DNA of 64,000 nt from Prorocentrum cordatum (Eukaryota; Sar; Dinophyceae; Prorocentrales; Prorocentraceae). Below, one piece after another: positions 51,370 to 63,244 of the stretch. The position numbers and the translations under genes are program-made. Each line of letters opens with the position of its first letter. Positions within the stretch are counted from its first letter, which is position 1. The DNA is taken from the NCBI GenBank assembly GCA_963575745.1, contig CAUYUJ010012558.1, forward strand, positions 679,281-743,280. Reading direction: 5' to 3'. The notes beneath the pieces are model-generated. The model saw only the letters and a program-made list of their open reading frames with translations. It was not told the origin of the DNA and did not search any database.

Positions 51370-52107
51370 CGGGCTTGCAAGCAAAAATATAACTAAATGC
51401 AAACATGCGCATGAAGTCTACCGTGACATACCACTATATTAACCCTAGGGGGCACAACACGCTACGTGTATGTCGTCCTCCCTTGCTGCATCGCACTTGA
51501 TTGGACTACTTCCCTCTACTGTTGGCGACCAGTCCACGCCCGATCCATGAATGGCGCTGGTTAGATGGACAAGGGATCAAACGAGATACAATCCCGACCC
51601 AGGGACAAACAATATAAGCACGGAGCTCTTGTCTAGTCAGAACTGAGTGTACCAAACGCCCTGGAGCTATTGTCAATGGGCGGAAAAGGGAACGCCAAGG
51701 GGCTTGTGTCAATCCGCCAACATGCCTTGTAAACACTGGGGCGTGTCAGGATACTCCTGTGCCGTCTGGTAAGGCTCCCTTCGTGTTTCCGAAAGCCGAC
51801 CCTATCCCACGCTCGCGCGAAGCCTACCAAAACCCGCCCCCCCCGCTCTTCAGAGCCGATGTTGGGCAGTTGTGCGTGTAAAACTTTTTAGGTCATCACG
51901 ATCGAACGGAGACCCCCAGAGCATCGAGGGAAGTCAAACCAACGCATACTAACTCGAAATCTGCGGCGTTTGTCCCCGAGCCTGGTACTGTTCGCTACTG
52001 TGGCCAACCGGATCGTCGCGCACATGCCGCTCTGGATAAGGCGCTATGATTGGGCCGCTGCTGCTTTCCACTCGGTCGCGTTCTGTTATGTTTTGTTCTC
52101 TTCTGTG

Positions 52108-52500
52108 CACATCTGGTTTGTTATGTTCGGCTCCCAGCGGGGCGGCATGACGCCGTGACGCCTGTTATGTTTGTATGTCGTCTGATCGGTCGCTGCTGCG
52201 TCTGTGTGTTCCTGTGGCCAACGTTTCGTCGGCCCGCATGTTGCGTTCGATGGGGCGCCGCTAGTCGATCGCTGATGTGTTCTACAGTCTTCAAGTGTGA
52301 TGGAGTCAATCAAGTGCTGTTCTACTCTACTAAATTATGATGTGGTTTGTTGTGGGTGGGCCGTCGTGACGTCGTGATGCCTGTCACGTCTTATACGTCG
52401 TATAATCGGTCGCTGCTGCGCCTGTTCGTTCATGTGGCCAGCTCTACGGCGGCCCGCATGTTGCGTTAGATAGGACGCCACTGATGGATCGCTGATGGTT
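52108..52500. repeat. direct duplication of about 165 bp
   Basis: The segment at about 52108-52283 recurs at about 52336-52500: ATCGGTCGCTGCTGCG, GGCCCGCATGTTGCGTT and GATCGCTGATG are shared in order. Confidence 0.75.
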
Positions 52501-53682
52501 CCTTTTCTGCTGTATTGAAGCAATGACGAGTTCTGTGCTACCTGGGTACAGTGTACTCGGCCAATATGTACAATTCGGCCTTCGAGTGTGCTATGTCCCA
52601 TTGTGTCCTGCTGTGATGTGTTACGCCCGACTCACTGATGTATATTGTATGATAGCCCTTACATGTGTTACATTATGCGGTGCTGAATTAGACCCCGTGT
52701 TAATGGCTGCTCCTTTCTGGCGTTTCCATGATGATCCTCTTTTCGCGCGTGTTCACCAGTTTACGGAACTACAACAAGTTACACGAATGTCGCGGTGAGT
52801 GTGGCGTTTTAGTTGTCGTGCTGGCATGTGCTGTGCGATGTCATTGTCTGATCGCGGTTATCCTGCATTGTTCTACGACGTGCCCTTCACGGGTTTTGTA
52901 TAATACGTTGCATGCGACTGTGGTATGCATTGTTTTGTTAGGATATGATCCCCCTTGCGTGTAAAAAATAGTCGGTTATACTATGCCCACGGCCGTCCTA
53001 TCATCAATCGTACAGACTTATGTGATGGTGTCATGTGTTACGGTATGCTATGTGCCGTAACGTCCCACTCTGTCACCATATGATTCGCCATGGTGCGTTA
53101 TGGCATGACATTGAATGCAGTGGTGTGCCATGTTTTAGTACACCGTATAATGATATCGAATGCTCTGTCATGATGTATTATGGTGTGCTCTGGTCTGACC
53201 GTTGATGCAACATGGGTTATGGTGTGTGATGTTATGGTGTTAGTGATCCTGCCTGTTATAATCCTGCATGTTATATTGGATTCGCTGTCGTAATGTATAC
53301 AAACACCGAATACCCAACAGCTGACCTACCCCGCTGTTTTCTGTTATGTAATTTCCTGGCGCCCGCTGCTAGGTCATAACATGATTTGCTCTATTGTATG
53401 ATCACGTATGTGACGTCATGTTATAGTACACCGTGAAATGTCGTGGCATGTTTTGCGATGCGCTGTTCTGTGATGTCATGGCGTGGTGTGGTTATGCTAT
53501 GTTCTGTTGACTTATACTCTGTAATGCTATTGTCTGCCATCGTAAATCCGATCTGATCTACGTGTCCTTGTTTGGTGCGTTTCTGAAGACGATTCTTCAT
53601 CCCTGGTTGTGACGCCTGGACGGCGTGACGCCAATACGCCTACCCCTCGGCGCTGTCTGGTATGCAAGGTGGAATCATCCAT

Positions 53683-53830
53683 CGAAGACGCGAGACGGGA
53701 CATTCAGGAACTCCCTGGATCCTGTGGGGTCTGGCGGCCGCGGCATGGTGTCATTATTTGTCGATGACGCGGGGCGGGACACTCAGGGACTTCCGAGATT
53801 CTGTGAGGTCACGCGACCGCGGCATGCAGG
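53683..53830. repeat. tandem duplication of about 75 bp
   Basis: GACGCGAGACGGGACATTCAGG and the following CCGCGGCATG block recur as GACGCGGGGCGGGACACTC with the same ending. Confidence 0.65.
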
Positions 53831-54079
53831 ACGGGAGGACGGGAAGTCTGTTTTGTTGAATCTAACAGCCCCAACATGTCGGGCGGAGAAACAACTGTCC
53901 ACGATGTCCGACCATGTTCAGATATCTTATATTGGATTCGCCGGCGTGCGTTACACTATCGCATGTTATGCTGTTGTGCGAATTCCGCTAGTTCCGCTAT
54001 ATACAGAAGAGTCCTGCTATCGCGCGCTACATGCTACTTTCTGCTCAAACTATAGCACTCCTCTCTACTATGACATGTT

Positions 54080-57000
54080 CCCGGAAAGGGCGCGGGCCCA
54101 GGGTTCTCTTTTAGTAGGTTAACCCCACGGCCCCCCTGCGACTTGGGCCGGCGAAATTATTCTGCGATAAATTACGTGCGGGAGTAGGGCCGGCGGAATT
54201 ATTTTTGAGGATGTCCCGAGCGAAACGCTTGTTCCCGGAAAGGGCTTGGGCCCAGGGTTCTCTTTTAGCTGTTACCCCCGGATCTGACGGGTCAAGCGCC
54301 GGCGAAATTATTTGCGATAAATAACGAGGTAAAGTGCTGATTTTTTTAGAAAAAGTGCGTTTTGTGCGTGCCCGCTCGAGGAAAGTTCGCCCCCCATCTC
54401 GGATCCTCGATAAATAACGGGGTCCGCAGACCCCCGCTTTCCCTCGTAAAAAAGAGGGTGCGGAGCGTTTTTCGCAGAATCCTCGAAAAATAACGGGGTC
54501 TGGAGCCCCGACCGCGACTCGGAAAAGCGCCCCGCGCGCAGGAATTCCGAGGATGTCTCGCGCGTGCCGCGTCCCGCGCGCAGGAATTTCGAGGATGTCT
54601 CGACTAATTCGCTTGTTTTGTCAGGATTTCTTAGAACTTTGGCAGGATGTCTCGAGCGAAACGCTTATTTTACATAGTTTGTGGAGGATGTCTCGAGCGA
54701 AACGCTGGTTTCCGCAAAATTTGGAGATGTCTCGAGCGGGGGGCCAGAATTCAGAGGATGTCTCAGGCGAAATGCTTGTTTTCGTGTCCCGCTCGCGGGA
54801 ATTCCAAGGATGTCTCGCGCGGGCCGCGTCCCGCGCGCAGGAATTTCGAGGATGTCTCGACTAATTCGTTTGTTTTGTCAGGATTTCTTAGAATTTTGAC
54901 CGGATGTCTCGAGCGAAACGCTTGTTTTTCATAATTTGTTGAGGATGTCTCGAGCGAAACGCTGGTTTCTGCAAACTTGGGGATGTCTCGAGCGGGGGCC
55001 TCGTGGGGGGCCAGAATTCAGAGGATGTCTCAGGCGAAATGCTTGTTTTCACGTCCCGCTCGCAGGAATTCGGAAGATGTCTCGCGCGTGCCACGTCCCG
55101 CGCGCAGGAATTTTGAGGATGTCCCGTAGCGCGTCCCCTTGGCACGGCCTACGGTGCGACCCCATGGCACGTCCCTTGGCACGTCGCCTGGCGCGTCCCT
55201 GGGGACGTTTCGCGGCGCGTCCTCCTGGCATGTTTATAATCTGTTGAGGATGTCTGGAGCGAAACGCTGGTTTTGCAAAATTTGTGGATGTCTCGAGCGG
55301 GGGCTTAGCGGGGAGCCAGAATTCAGAGGATGTCTCATGCGAAATGCTTGTTTTCACGTCCCGCTCGCAGGAATTCCGAGGATGTCTCGCGCGGGCCGCG
55401 CCCCGCGCGCAGGAATTTCGAGGATGTCTCGACTAATTCGTTTGTTTTGTCAGGATGACTTAGAATTTTGGCAGGATGTCTCGAGCGAAGCGCGTGTTTT
55501 TCATACTTTGTTGAGGATGTCTCGAGCGAAACGCTGGTTTTGCAACATTGGGGGATGTCTCGAGCGGGGGCCTGTGGGGGGCTAGAATTCAGAGGATGGC
55601 TCATGCGAAATGCTTGTTTTCACGTCCCGCTCGCAGGAATTCAAAGGATGTCTCGCGCGTGCCGCGTCCCGCGCGCAGGAATGTCGAGGATGTCTCGACT
55701 AATTCGTTTGTTTTGCCAGGATTTCTTAGAATTTTGGCAGGATGTCTCGAGCGAAACGCGTGTGTTTCATAATTTGTTGAGGATGTCTCGAGCGAAACGC
55801 TGGTTTTGCAAACTTGGGGGATGTCTCGAGCGGGGGCCTGTGAGGGGCTAGAATTCAGAGGATGGCTCAGGCGAAATGCTCGTTTTCACGTCCCGCTCGC
55901 AGGAATTCCGAGGATGTCTCGCGCGTGCCGCGTCCCGCGCGCAGGAATTCGGAGGATTTTGAAAGGATGTCTCGAGCGAAACGCTTGTCCCCAGCACGTT
56001 CCGTAGCGCGTCCCCTTGGCACGTCCCGCGGTGCGTCCCCATGGCACGTCCCCTGGCGCATCCCTTGAGACGTTCCGCGTCGCGTCCTCCTGGCATGTCC
56101 CCCTGCCAATTAGTTCTGGGGCAGCTACTATGTGTTCAGGCAGCTCGAGCTTAAGATCCAGATCAGTTCGGTCAGGACTCGGATGCAAAGGAGGACTCGA
56201 TCCACAAGGCTATAGAGCACAGTCGCGCCATAGCACATCGCAATTCAGCACGGTGCAGCACAGCACAGCCCTCGGCACGGTACATCAAGATCGATACCTT
56301 CAGCATTGCAATTTGGCACGTTCCTTGGCAAGTTCCGTGGGGCGTCCCTTGGCGAGTCCCCCTGGCACGTCGCGTGGCGCGTCCCCTGGCACATCCCGTG
56401 GCACATCCATTGGCACGTTCCGTAGCGCGTCCCCTTGGCACGTCCCGCGGTGCGACCCCATGGCACGTCCCCTGGCACGTCGCCTGGCGCATCCCTTGGG
56501 ACGTTTCGCGGCGCGTCCTCCTGGCATGTTCCCCTGTCCATTAGCTCTGGGGCAGCTACTATGTGTTCAGGCAGCTCGAGCTTAAGATCCAGATCAGTTC
56601 GGTCAGGACTCGGATGCAAAGGAGAACTCGATCCACGAGGCTATAGAGCACAATCGCGCCATGGCACATCGCAATTCAGCACGGCGCAGCACAGCACAGC
56701 CCTCGGCACGGTACATCAAGATCGATACACTCAGCATTGCAATTTGGCACGTTCCTTGGCACGTTCCGTGGGGCGTCCCTTGGCGAGTCCCCCTGGCACG
56801 TCGCGTGGCGCGTCCCCTGGCACATCCCGTGGCACATCCATTGGCACGTTCCGTAGCGCGTCCCCTTGGCACGTCCCGCGGTGCGACCCCATGGCACGTC
56901 CCCTGGCACGTCGCCTGGCGCATCCCTTGGGACGTTTCGCGGCGCGTCCTCCTGGCATGTCCCCCTGTCCATTAGCTCTGGGGCAGCTACTATGTGTTCA

Positions 57001-57259
57001 GGCAGCTCGAGCTTCAGATCCAGATCAGTTCGGTCAGGACTCGGATGCAAAGGAAGACTCGATCCACGAGGCTATAGAGCAAAACCGCGGCATGGCACAT
57101 CGCAATTCAGCACGGTGCAGCACAGCACAGCCCTCGACACGGTACATCAAGATCGATATAATGAGCATTGCATTTGCCCGTCACCCAATCAGGTGTCTTT
57201 GAAAACGTTGCCATGCGTTACATTTCTATATTCCTTTCCGGGTTCGTGGGTCGATCATG
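54080..57259. repeat. modular super-element, locus 2a
   Basis: Two heads in tandem (54080 and 54234: CCCGGAAAGGGC, GGGCCCAGGGTTCTC, TTTTAG, GGCCGGCGAAATTATT, GCGATAAAT). They are followed by GATGTCTCGAGCGAAACGC units interleaved with GTCCCGCGCGCAGGAATT and AATTCGTTTGTTTTG blocks (about 54560-55990), then GC-rich GGCACGTCC repeats carrying three of the about 200-bp units, and a tail at 57176-57259. Confidence 0.85.
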
Positions 57260-59421
57260 TTTTTCAGAATGTGTTGAGGATGTCTCGAGCGAAATGCTGG
57301 TTTTGCAGAGTTGGGGATGTCTCGAGCGAAACGCTTGGTTTCAGAATTTGTTGAGGATGTCTCGAGCGAAACGCTGGTTTTGCAGAGCCGACCGCGACAC
57401 GGAAAAGCGCCCCTCGCGCAGGAATTCTGAGGATGTCTCGCGCGTGCCGCGTCCCGCGCGCAGGAATTTAGATTTCTTGGGATTCTGACAGGATGTCTCG
57501 AGCGAAACGCTTGTTTTTCATAATTTGTTGAGGATGTCTCGAGCGAAACGCTGGTTTTGCAGAGTTGGGGGATGTCTCGAGCGAAACGCTTGCTTTTCAG
57601 AATTTGTTGAGGATGTCTCGAGCGAAACGCTGGTTTTGCAGAGTTGGGGTATCTAACATGGCGTCGGGCCCAACGCCGAATTATGAGGAAAAGTGATGGC
57701 TTCTTGCTCTGAACAGGGGGGTGCGCTTTGGGGGCCTCTCCAGGGAAGACGTTGTGAGGATGTCTCGAGCGGGAGCGCGAATTCAGCGTATCCAGGTCAC
57801 GCAGAGGGGTATCTAACATGGCTGTCCCGAGCTGGAACCACGTGTTTTCTCATGCTCAGGCCACCCAGGGAGATCTCTAACATGATTGCCCCGAGCTGGA
57901 ACCACATGTTTTACGTGTCCAGGCCACCCAGGGGGTATCTCTCATGGTTGTCCCGAGCTGGCACCGTGTTTTTACGTGTCCAGGCCACCAACACGACGCT
58001 TGTCCCCAGCACGTTCTGTAGCGCGTCCCCTTGGCACGTCCCGCGGTGCGTCCCCGTGGCACGTCCCCTGACACCTCGCTTGGTGCGTCTCTTGGCACGT
58101 CCCGTGGCACGTCTTCCTGGCACAATTCCTTCTCAATTAGCTCTGCGGCAGCTACTTCGTGGACTATGTGCTCAGGCAGCTCGGGCTTAAGATCCAGATC
58201 AGTTCGGTCAGGACTCGGATGCAAAGGAGGACTTGATCCACAACGCTATAGAGCACAATCGCGGCATGGCACATCGCAGTTCAGCACGGCGCAGCACAGC
58301 ACAGCCCTCGGCACATTACATCAAGATCGGTACACTCACTCAGCATTGCAACTTGGCACGTTCTTTGGCACGTTCCGTGGCGCGTCCTGTGGCGAGTCCC
58401 CCTGGCACGTCGCGCGGCGCGTCCCCTGGCACGTCCCGTGGCACGTTCATAATGCATTGGCACGTTCCGTAGCGCGTCCCCTTGGCACGTCCCGCGGTGC
58501 GTCCCCATGGCACGTCCCCTGGCACGTCGCCTGGCGCGTCCCTTGGGACGTTCGGCGGCGCGTCTTCCTAGCATGCCCCCCGTGAATTAGCTCTGGGGCA
58601 GCTACTATGTGCTCAGGCAGCTCGAGCTTAAGATCCAGATCAGTTCGGTTAGGACTCGGATGCAAAGGAGGACTCGATCCACAACGCTATAGAGCAAAAT
58701 CGTCACGTGGCACATCGCAGTTCAGCACGGCGCAGCACAGCACAGCCCGCGGCACGGTACATCAAGATCGATACACTCACTCAGCATTGCAACTTGGCAC
58801 GTTCTTTGGCACGTTCCGTGGCGCGTCCTGTGGCGAGTCCCCCTGGCACGTCGCGCGGCGCGTCCCCTGGCACGTCCCGTGGCACGTCCATTGGCACGTT
58901 CCGTAGCGCGTCCCCTTGGCACGTCCCGCGGTGCGTCCCCGTGGCACGTCCCCTGACACCTCGCTTGGTGCGTCTCTTGGCACGTCCCGTGGCACGTCCA
59001 TTGGCACATTCCGTAGCGCGTCCCCTTGGCACGTCCCGCGGTGCGACCCCATGGCACGTCCCCTGGCACGTCGCCTGGCGCGTCCCTTGGGACGTTCTGC
59101 GGCGCGTCCTCCTGGCATGTTCCCTTGTCAATCAGCTCTGGGGCAGCTACTAGTTATGTGCTTAGGCAGCTCGAGCTTAAGATCCAGATCAGTTCGGTCA
59201 GGACTCGGATGCAAAGGAGGACTCGATCCACAACGCTATAGAGCACACTCGTGGCATGGCACATCGCAATTCAGCACGGCACAGCACAGCACAGCCCTCG
59301 GCACGGTACATCAAGGTCGATACACTAAGCATTACATTTGCCCGTCGCCCAATCAGGTGTCTTTGAAACGTTGCCATGTCTTACATTTCTATATTCCTTT
59401 CCGGGTTCGTGGGTCGATCAT
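57260..59421. repeat. modular super-element, locus 2b
   Basis: Directly follows tail 2a: further GATGTCTCGAGCGAAACGC units (57275-57650), three units of about 62 bp with CCCGAGCTGGAACCAC and TCCAGGCCACCCAGGG (57790-57990), then GC-rich GGCACGTCC repeats with three about 200-bp units and a tail at 59341-59421. Confidence 0.85.
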
Positions 59422-59935
59422 GTTTTTTTTCTGTGGGCATCCAATATACATGGCTATTTCAGGCCACCGTATGCTACACTACGCATTGCCAATTTTCGTG
59501 GCATACGATACTGCACGATTGCGAAACTATGACCTCGGTCCGGGAGATGATACTGTGATCAGCGTTATAATCGTCGCCATGTTATGACATGTGCGGGTGA
59601 TTGCATGGTTCATTTACGCATGTTCGAATTGTGTGCGGTGATGGTGTGCTATGACGCTGCTCTGATATGTGAGGACCTCTGTCATGTCATGATCTGCGTT
59701 GATACTACATCGTACATTGCCTCGTTGTATTTCCAATCCATGGTTTTAGGTTTGGATTCAGTATGTTGCGTTCAATCGTGTTGCGCACTGATGTGTGCGA
59801 GTCTACGCCACTGCTCTACTACGTCGTAGTCTGCGTCTGCGTTCGTCTTCAACTATGCCATAATATCTCATCGCGTCTTCTATTTGCTGCTATGTTATGG
59901 TCGAAGGACCGCGATCTACCGTCGCTCGACTGGAA
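59422..59935. other. second lower-GC island, no gene recognised
   Basis: TGTTATG- and GTGCTATGA-type words as in 51370-54078. It again directly adjoins a super-element tail. Confidence 0.45.
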
Positions 59936-60120
59936 ACAATTCCCCCCCTCCCTTTCCCTGGAGGGGGGGAGGGGGGAATAACCCACCCCCCCTTTCCCAG
60001 GAACCTGGGGAAGGGCGGGGGGGGGGGGGCCCTGCCCGGGAACCGAAGGGGGAGGATCAGAAACCCCACCCCTGCGGAGGGGGGGGAGGGGGCGGGGGAG
60101 AGAGCAACCCGCCCACCGTC
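59936..60120. repeat. CCCTTTCCC / GGGGGGAGG inverted low-complexity
   Basis: Runs of C and G with inverted symmetry, including an 11-G run near 60018-60028. Confidence 0.7.
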
Positions 60121-61777
60121 CCCTGGTTAGAGCTGGAGAGAGAGGGGGGCGCCTTGAGATCCCAATGTCGATCTATAATGAGGAATTGGCCTATGGTGCG
60201 ATCCAGCAATTTGCAGAATAGTGCAGCCCATGGCTTTTGACCAGGTCATTATTTTCTTCGTCATGGATCCCCTGACTGAGGGGTTGCTTTCGTTGGACGT
60301 GCGCATGCAACAGCATCCCGCAACTGCCCTGGCTCGAGCACGGGATTCCCGCCTGCGCGCGCGTCCCGCCCGGGGGTCGGACATGTGTCTGGAATCGCTC
60401 CCTCCCCCACCGCTCTCTCTCCACTCGCGCCGCCGTTGCCCCCCTCCCCCCCTCGAAGACTTCGCAGGCCACAGGCCCTGCACGCCCCCCACGGGGTGGG
60501 GTGGCGGGCGCGGGGCCGGCCGAGCCCGCCACCCCGAACGGGTCCGCGGGCGAGGCGCCGCCGCTGAGATTGCCGCTGCTGGGCGGGAGGGCGCCACTGC
60601 CGGGTCCTGGGGCTCCTCCTCCTCCTCCGCCTCCTCCGCCTCCTCGTCCTCCACGTCTTCTTCCGCCTCCTCCTCCTCCTCCTCCTCCTCGTCCTCCTCC
60701 GCCTCCTCCTCCTCCTCCTCAGCCTCTTCGTCCTCCTCTCCTCGTCCCCTTCCGCCTTCTCCCCCTCCTCCTCCTGCTCCTCTTCAGCCTTCTCCCTCCC
60801 TCTCATCCTCCTCCTCCTCCTCCAACTCCTCCTCCGTCTGCTCCTCTTCTGCATCCGGTTACCTTCGGAACATCCCATCGAGACGTCCAGCGCCTCCTTC
60901 TCCTCCTCCTCCTCCTCCTCCTCTTCCTCCCGGCTGGGGCGAACCCTTCAGTGGGACGACGACGCGTCAGCTCACGAAGCCAGAGGGCGGCCCTTGTGCA
61001 GAACACACCTCCCAGGGAGGACCTGGGGCGAGGGCCAGGAGAAAGTTGGGCGGCCACTCCTGGAGAGAGAGCCGACAAAAAGGACCGACAGGACAGGACA
61101 GGGCGGGGCGAATGCTGGGAGGCAATGGCAACTCCTGGGGGGACCTTCGTGGGCATGACTGGGAAGCCCGATGAGGGGAAGGACGACGGCGTGACACACA
61201 GTGCCCCCTCGCGAATCCGAAGGGGTGCTTTGAGCCCACGGACAGAGACAAACAGACAGAGGCAGAGTCCCGCGCTGAAGGCACCTACGCAGGTGCAGCG
61301 GGTGGGCGCCGAAGCCTAAGGACAGGGTGGGCTGGCCGCTCAGAGGTTGGAGTCGTGGTTTGGGGAGCCCAGGGCAAAACAACTGAGGTGTCGGACAGGG
61401 GAGCTGGAGTCGGAGGTGGCAGCCGGAGTCGGGAAGATGGGAGCGTCGTTGATGAACGGAGTGGGAGAGTCGAGGGCTGGAGTCGGATGTTGGAGGACCG
61501 AAGCGTCGGAAGACGCGGCCCCATCAGAAATCTTGCCCGATTTTGTTCCAGAGGTCTGGTGTGGCAACATCTCGAATATCATTGATACTCATACACCCAC
61601 TACCCATCTGATTCTCTGTATGGATTCGGACGTCGTCGATCCATCTGCTTTTCGGGCGTCCCGGCCTCCGCTTTGCATTCTATGTCGGGTGTTGCTGCGG
61701 CGTCCATTGGATCACCTGCCGGATCCATTCTTGATCGTCGTCTGTTGTGCTCAATGTTTGAACTCACTTCCATTTTT
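60121..61777. other. no supported gene; TCC arrays and GGAGTCG repeats
   Basis: TCC/CTCCGCC arrays at 60613-60935 and short GGAGTCGG-type repeats at 61340-61490. Long frames (such as plus 60221-61174) are Ser/Pro-rich and composition-driven. Confidence 0.5.
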
Positions 61778-63208
61778 CCTGGAAAGGGTTCGAGCCCAGG
61801 GTTCTCTTTTAGTGGGTTTACCCCCGGTTTCGACGGCTGTAGGGCCGGCGAAATTATTCTGCGATAAATAACGAGGTCGCGTAGGGCCGGCGAATTAAAA
61901 TTTGAGGATGTCTCGAGCGAAACGCTTGTTTTCCAGAATTTGTTGAGGATGTCTCGAGCGAAACCCTTGTTTTGTGTTATAGATTGTCTTTTCCTGGGGA
62001 CATGATTTCTGAGGATATCTCAAGTGGATTGCTTGTTTTCACGTGCCCAGGTCTTGAGGATGTCTCGAGCGAGACGCTTGGTTTCACGCCTCCAGGTGGC
62101 CCAGACAGATGTCTAGCATGAGGATTTGTTGAGGATGTCTCGAACCAGAGGCTTGTTTTCACGTGTCCAGGTCGCCCAGGCGGATGTCTAGCATGAGTAT
62201 TTGTTGAGGATGTCTCGAGCGAGACGCTTGTTTGCACGTGTCCAGGTTGCCCAGGCGGATGTCTAGCATGAGGATGTGCTGACAACGTCTTGAGCGAAAC
62301 GCGTGTTTTCACGTGTCCAGGTCGCCCAGGCACATCACAGCCCTCGGCACGGTACATCAATATCGATACCCTTAGCATTGCAGCCTGGCATGTTGCCTGG
62401 CACGTTCCGCGGAGCGTCCCGTGGCGAGTCCCCCTGGCACGTCGCGCGGTGCACGTCCATTGGCACGTTTCGTAGCCTGTCCCCTTGGCACGTCCCGCTG
62501 TGTAGTTCTGGGGCAGCTACCATCTGCTCAGGCAGCTCGAGCTTACGATCCAGATCAGTTCAGTGAGGACTCGGATGCCAGGGAGGACTCGATTTACAAG
62601 GCTATATGGAGCACAATTGCGGCATGGCACATCGCAGTTCAGCACGGCCCAGCACAGCACAGCCGTCGGCACGGTACATCAAGATCGATACACTCAACTA
62701 TGCACCTTGGCGCGTTCCGTGGCGAGTCCACCTGGCACGTCGCGCGGCGCGTCCCCTGGCACGTCCCTCGGCACGTCCATTGGCACGTTCCGTAGCGCGT
62801 CCCCTTGGCACGTCCCGCGGTGCGTCCCCATGGCACGTCCCCTGGCACGTCGCCTGGCGCGTCCCTTGGGACGTTCCGCGGCGCGTCCTCCTGGCATGTT
62901 CCCTCTGTCGATTAGTTCTGGGGCAGCTACCATCTGTTCAGGCAGCTGGAGCTTACGCTCCAGATCAGTTCGGTGAGGATTCGGATGCCAGGGAGGACTC
63001 GATCCACAACGCTATATAGAGCACAATCGCGGCATGGCACATCGCAGTTCAGCACGGCGTAGCACAGCACAGCCCTCGGCACAATACATCATCATCGATA
63101 CTCGATACATTCAGCATTGCATGTGCCCGTCGCCCAATCAGGTGTCTTTGAAATGTTGCAATGCCTTACATTTCTATATTCCTTTCCGGGTTCGTGGGTC
63201 GATCATGT
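61778..63208. repeat. modular super-element, locus 3
   Basis: Head at 61778-61905 (CCTGGAAAGGGTTCGAGCCC, AGGGTTCTCTTTTAGTGGG, GGCCGGCGAAATTATTCTGC, GATAAATAACGAGGTC). It is followed by GATGTCTCGAGCGAAACGC units, about 80-bp units with TCCAGGTCGCCCAGGCGGAT (62060-62330), GGCACGTCC repeats with two about 200-bp units, and a tail at 63125-63208 (CCAATCAGGTGTCTTTGAAA to GGGTTCGTGGGTCGATCATG). Confidence 0.85.
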
Positions 63209-63244
63209 CGTTACTTTACAATGGGAACCCAATCGTTGATTCGT

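Larger units (their letters stand above)
51370..54078. other. lower-GC island without recognised genes
   Basis: Clearly AT-richer than its surroundings, with many TGTTATG and ATGGTGTG words and frequent stops in all frames. It contains local duplications and the string TTATATTGGATTCGC twice (about 53270 and 53926). It ends exactly where the super-element head starts (54080). No RNA gene could be recognised. Confidence 0.5.
56110..63120. repeat. about 200-bp unit, eight copies (unit set)
   Basis: Starts near 56110, 56541, 56972, 58137, 58587, 59132, 62503 and 62912. Each has TTAGCTCTGGGGCAGCTAC, TCAGGCAGCTCGAGCTTA, GATCCAGATCAGTTCGGT, GGACTCGGATGC, ACTCGATCCAC, GCTATAGAGCAC, CATGGCACATCGCA and CACGGTACATCAAG. 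The first three are spaced exactly 431 bp. It has no recognised coding function. Confidence 0.9.

Noticed and set aside
61780-61800. tRNA-like internal promoter B box (GGTTCGAGCCC) followed by TTTT
   Set aside because: The other heads carry GGCTCGAGCCC or GGGC..GGGCCC at the same place, so the conserved feature is a palindrome, and no A box or cloverleaf fits.
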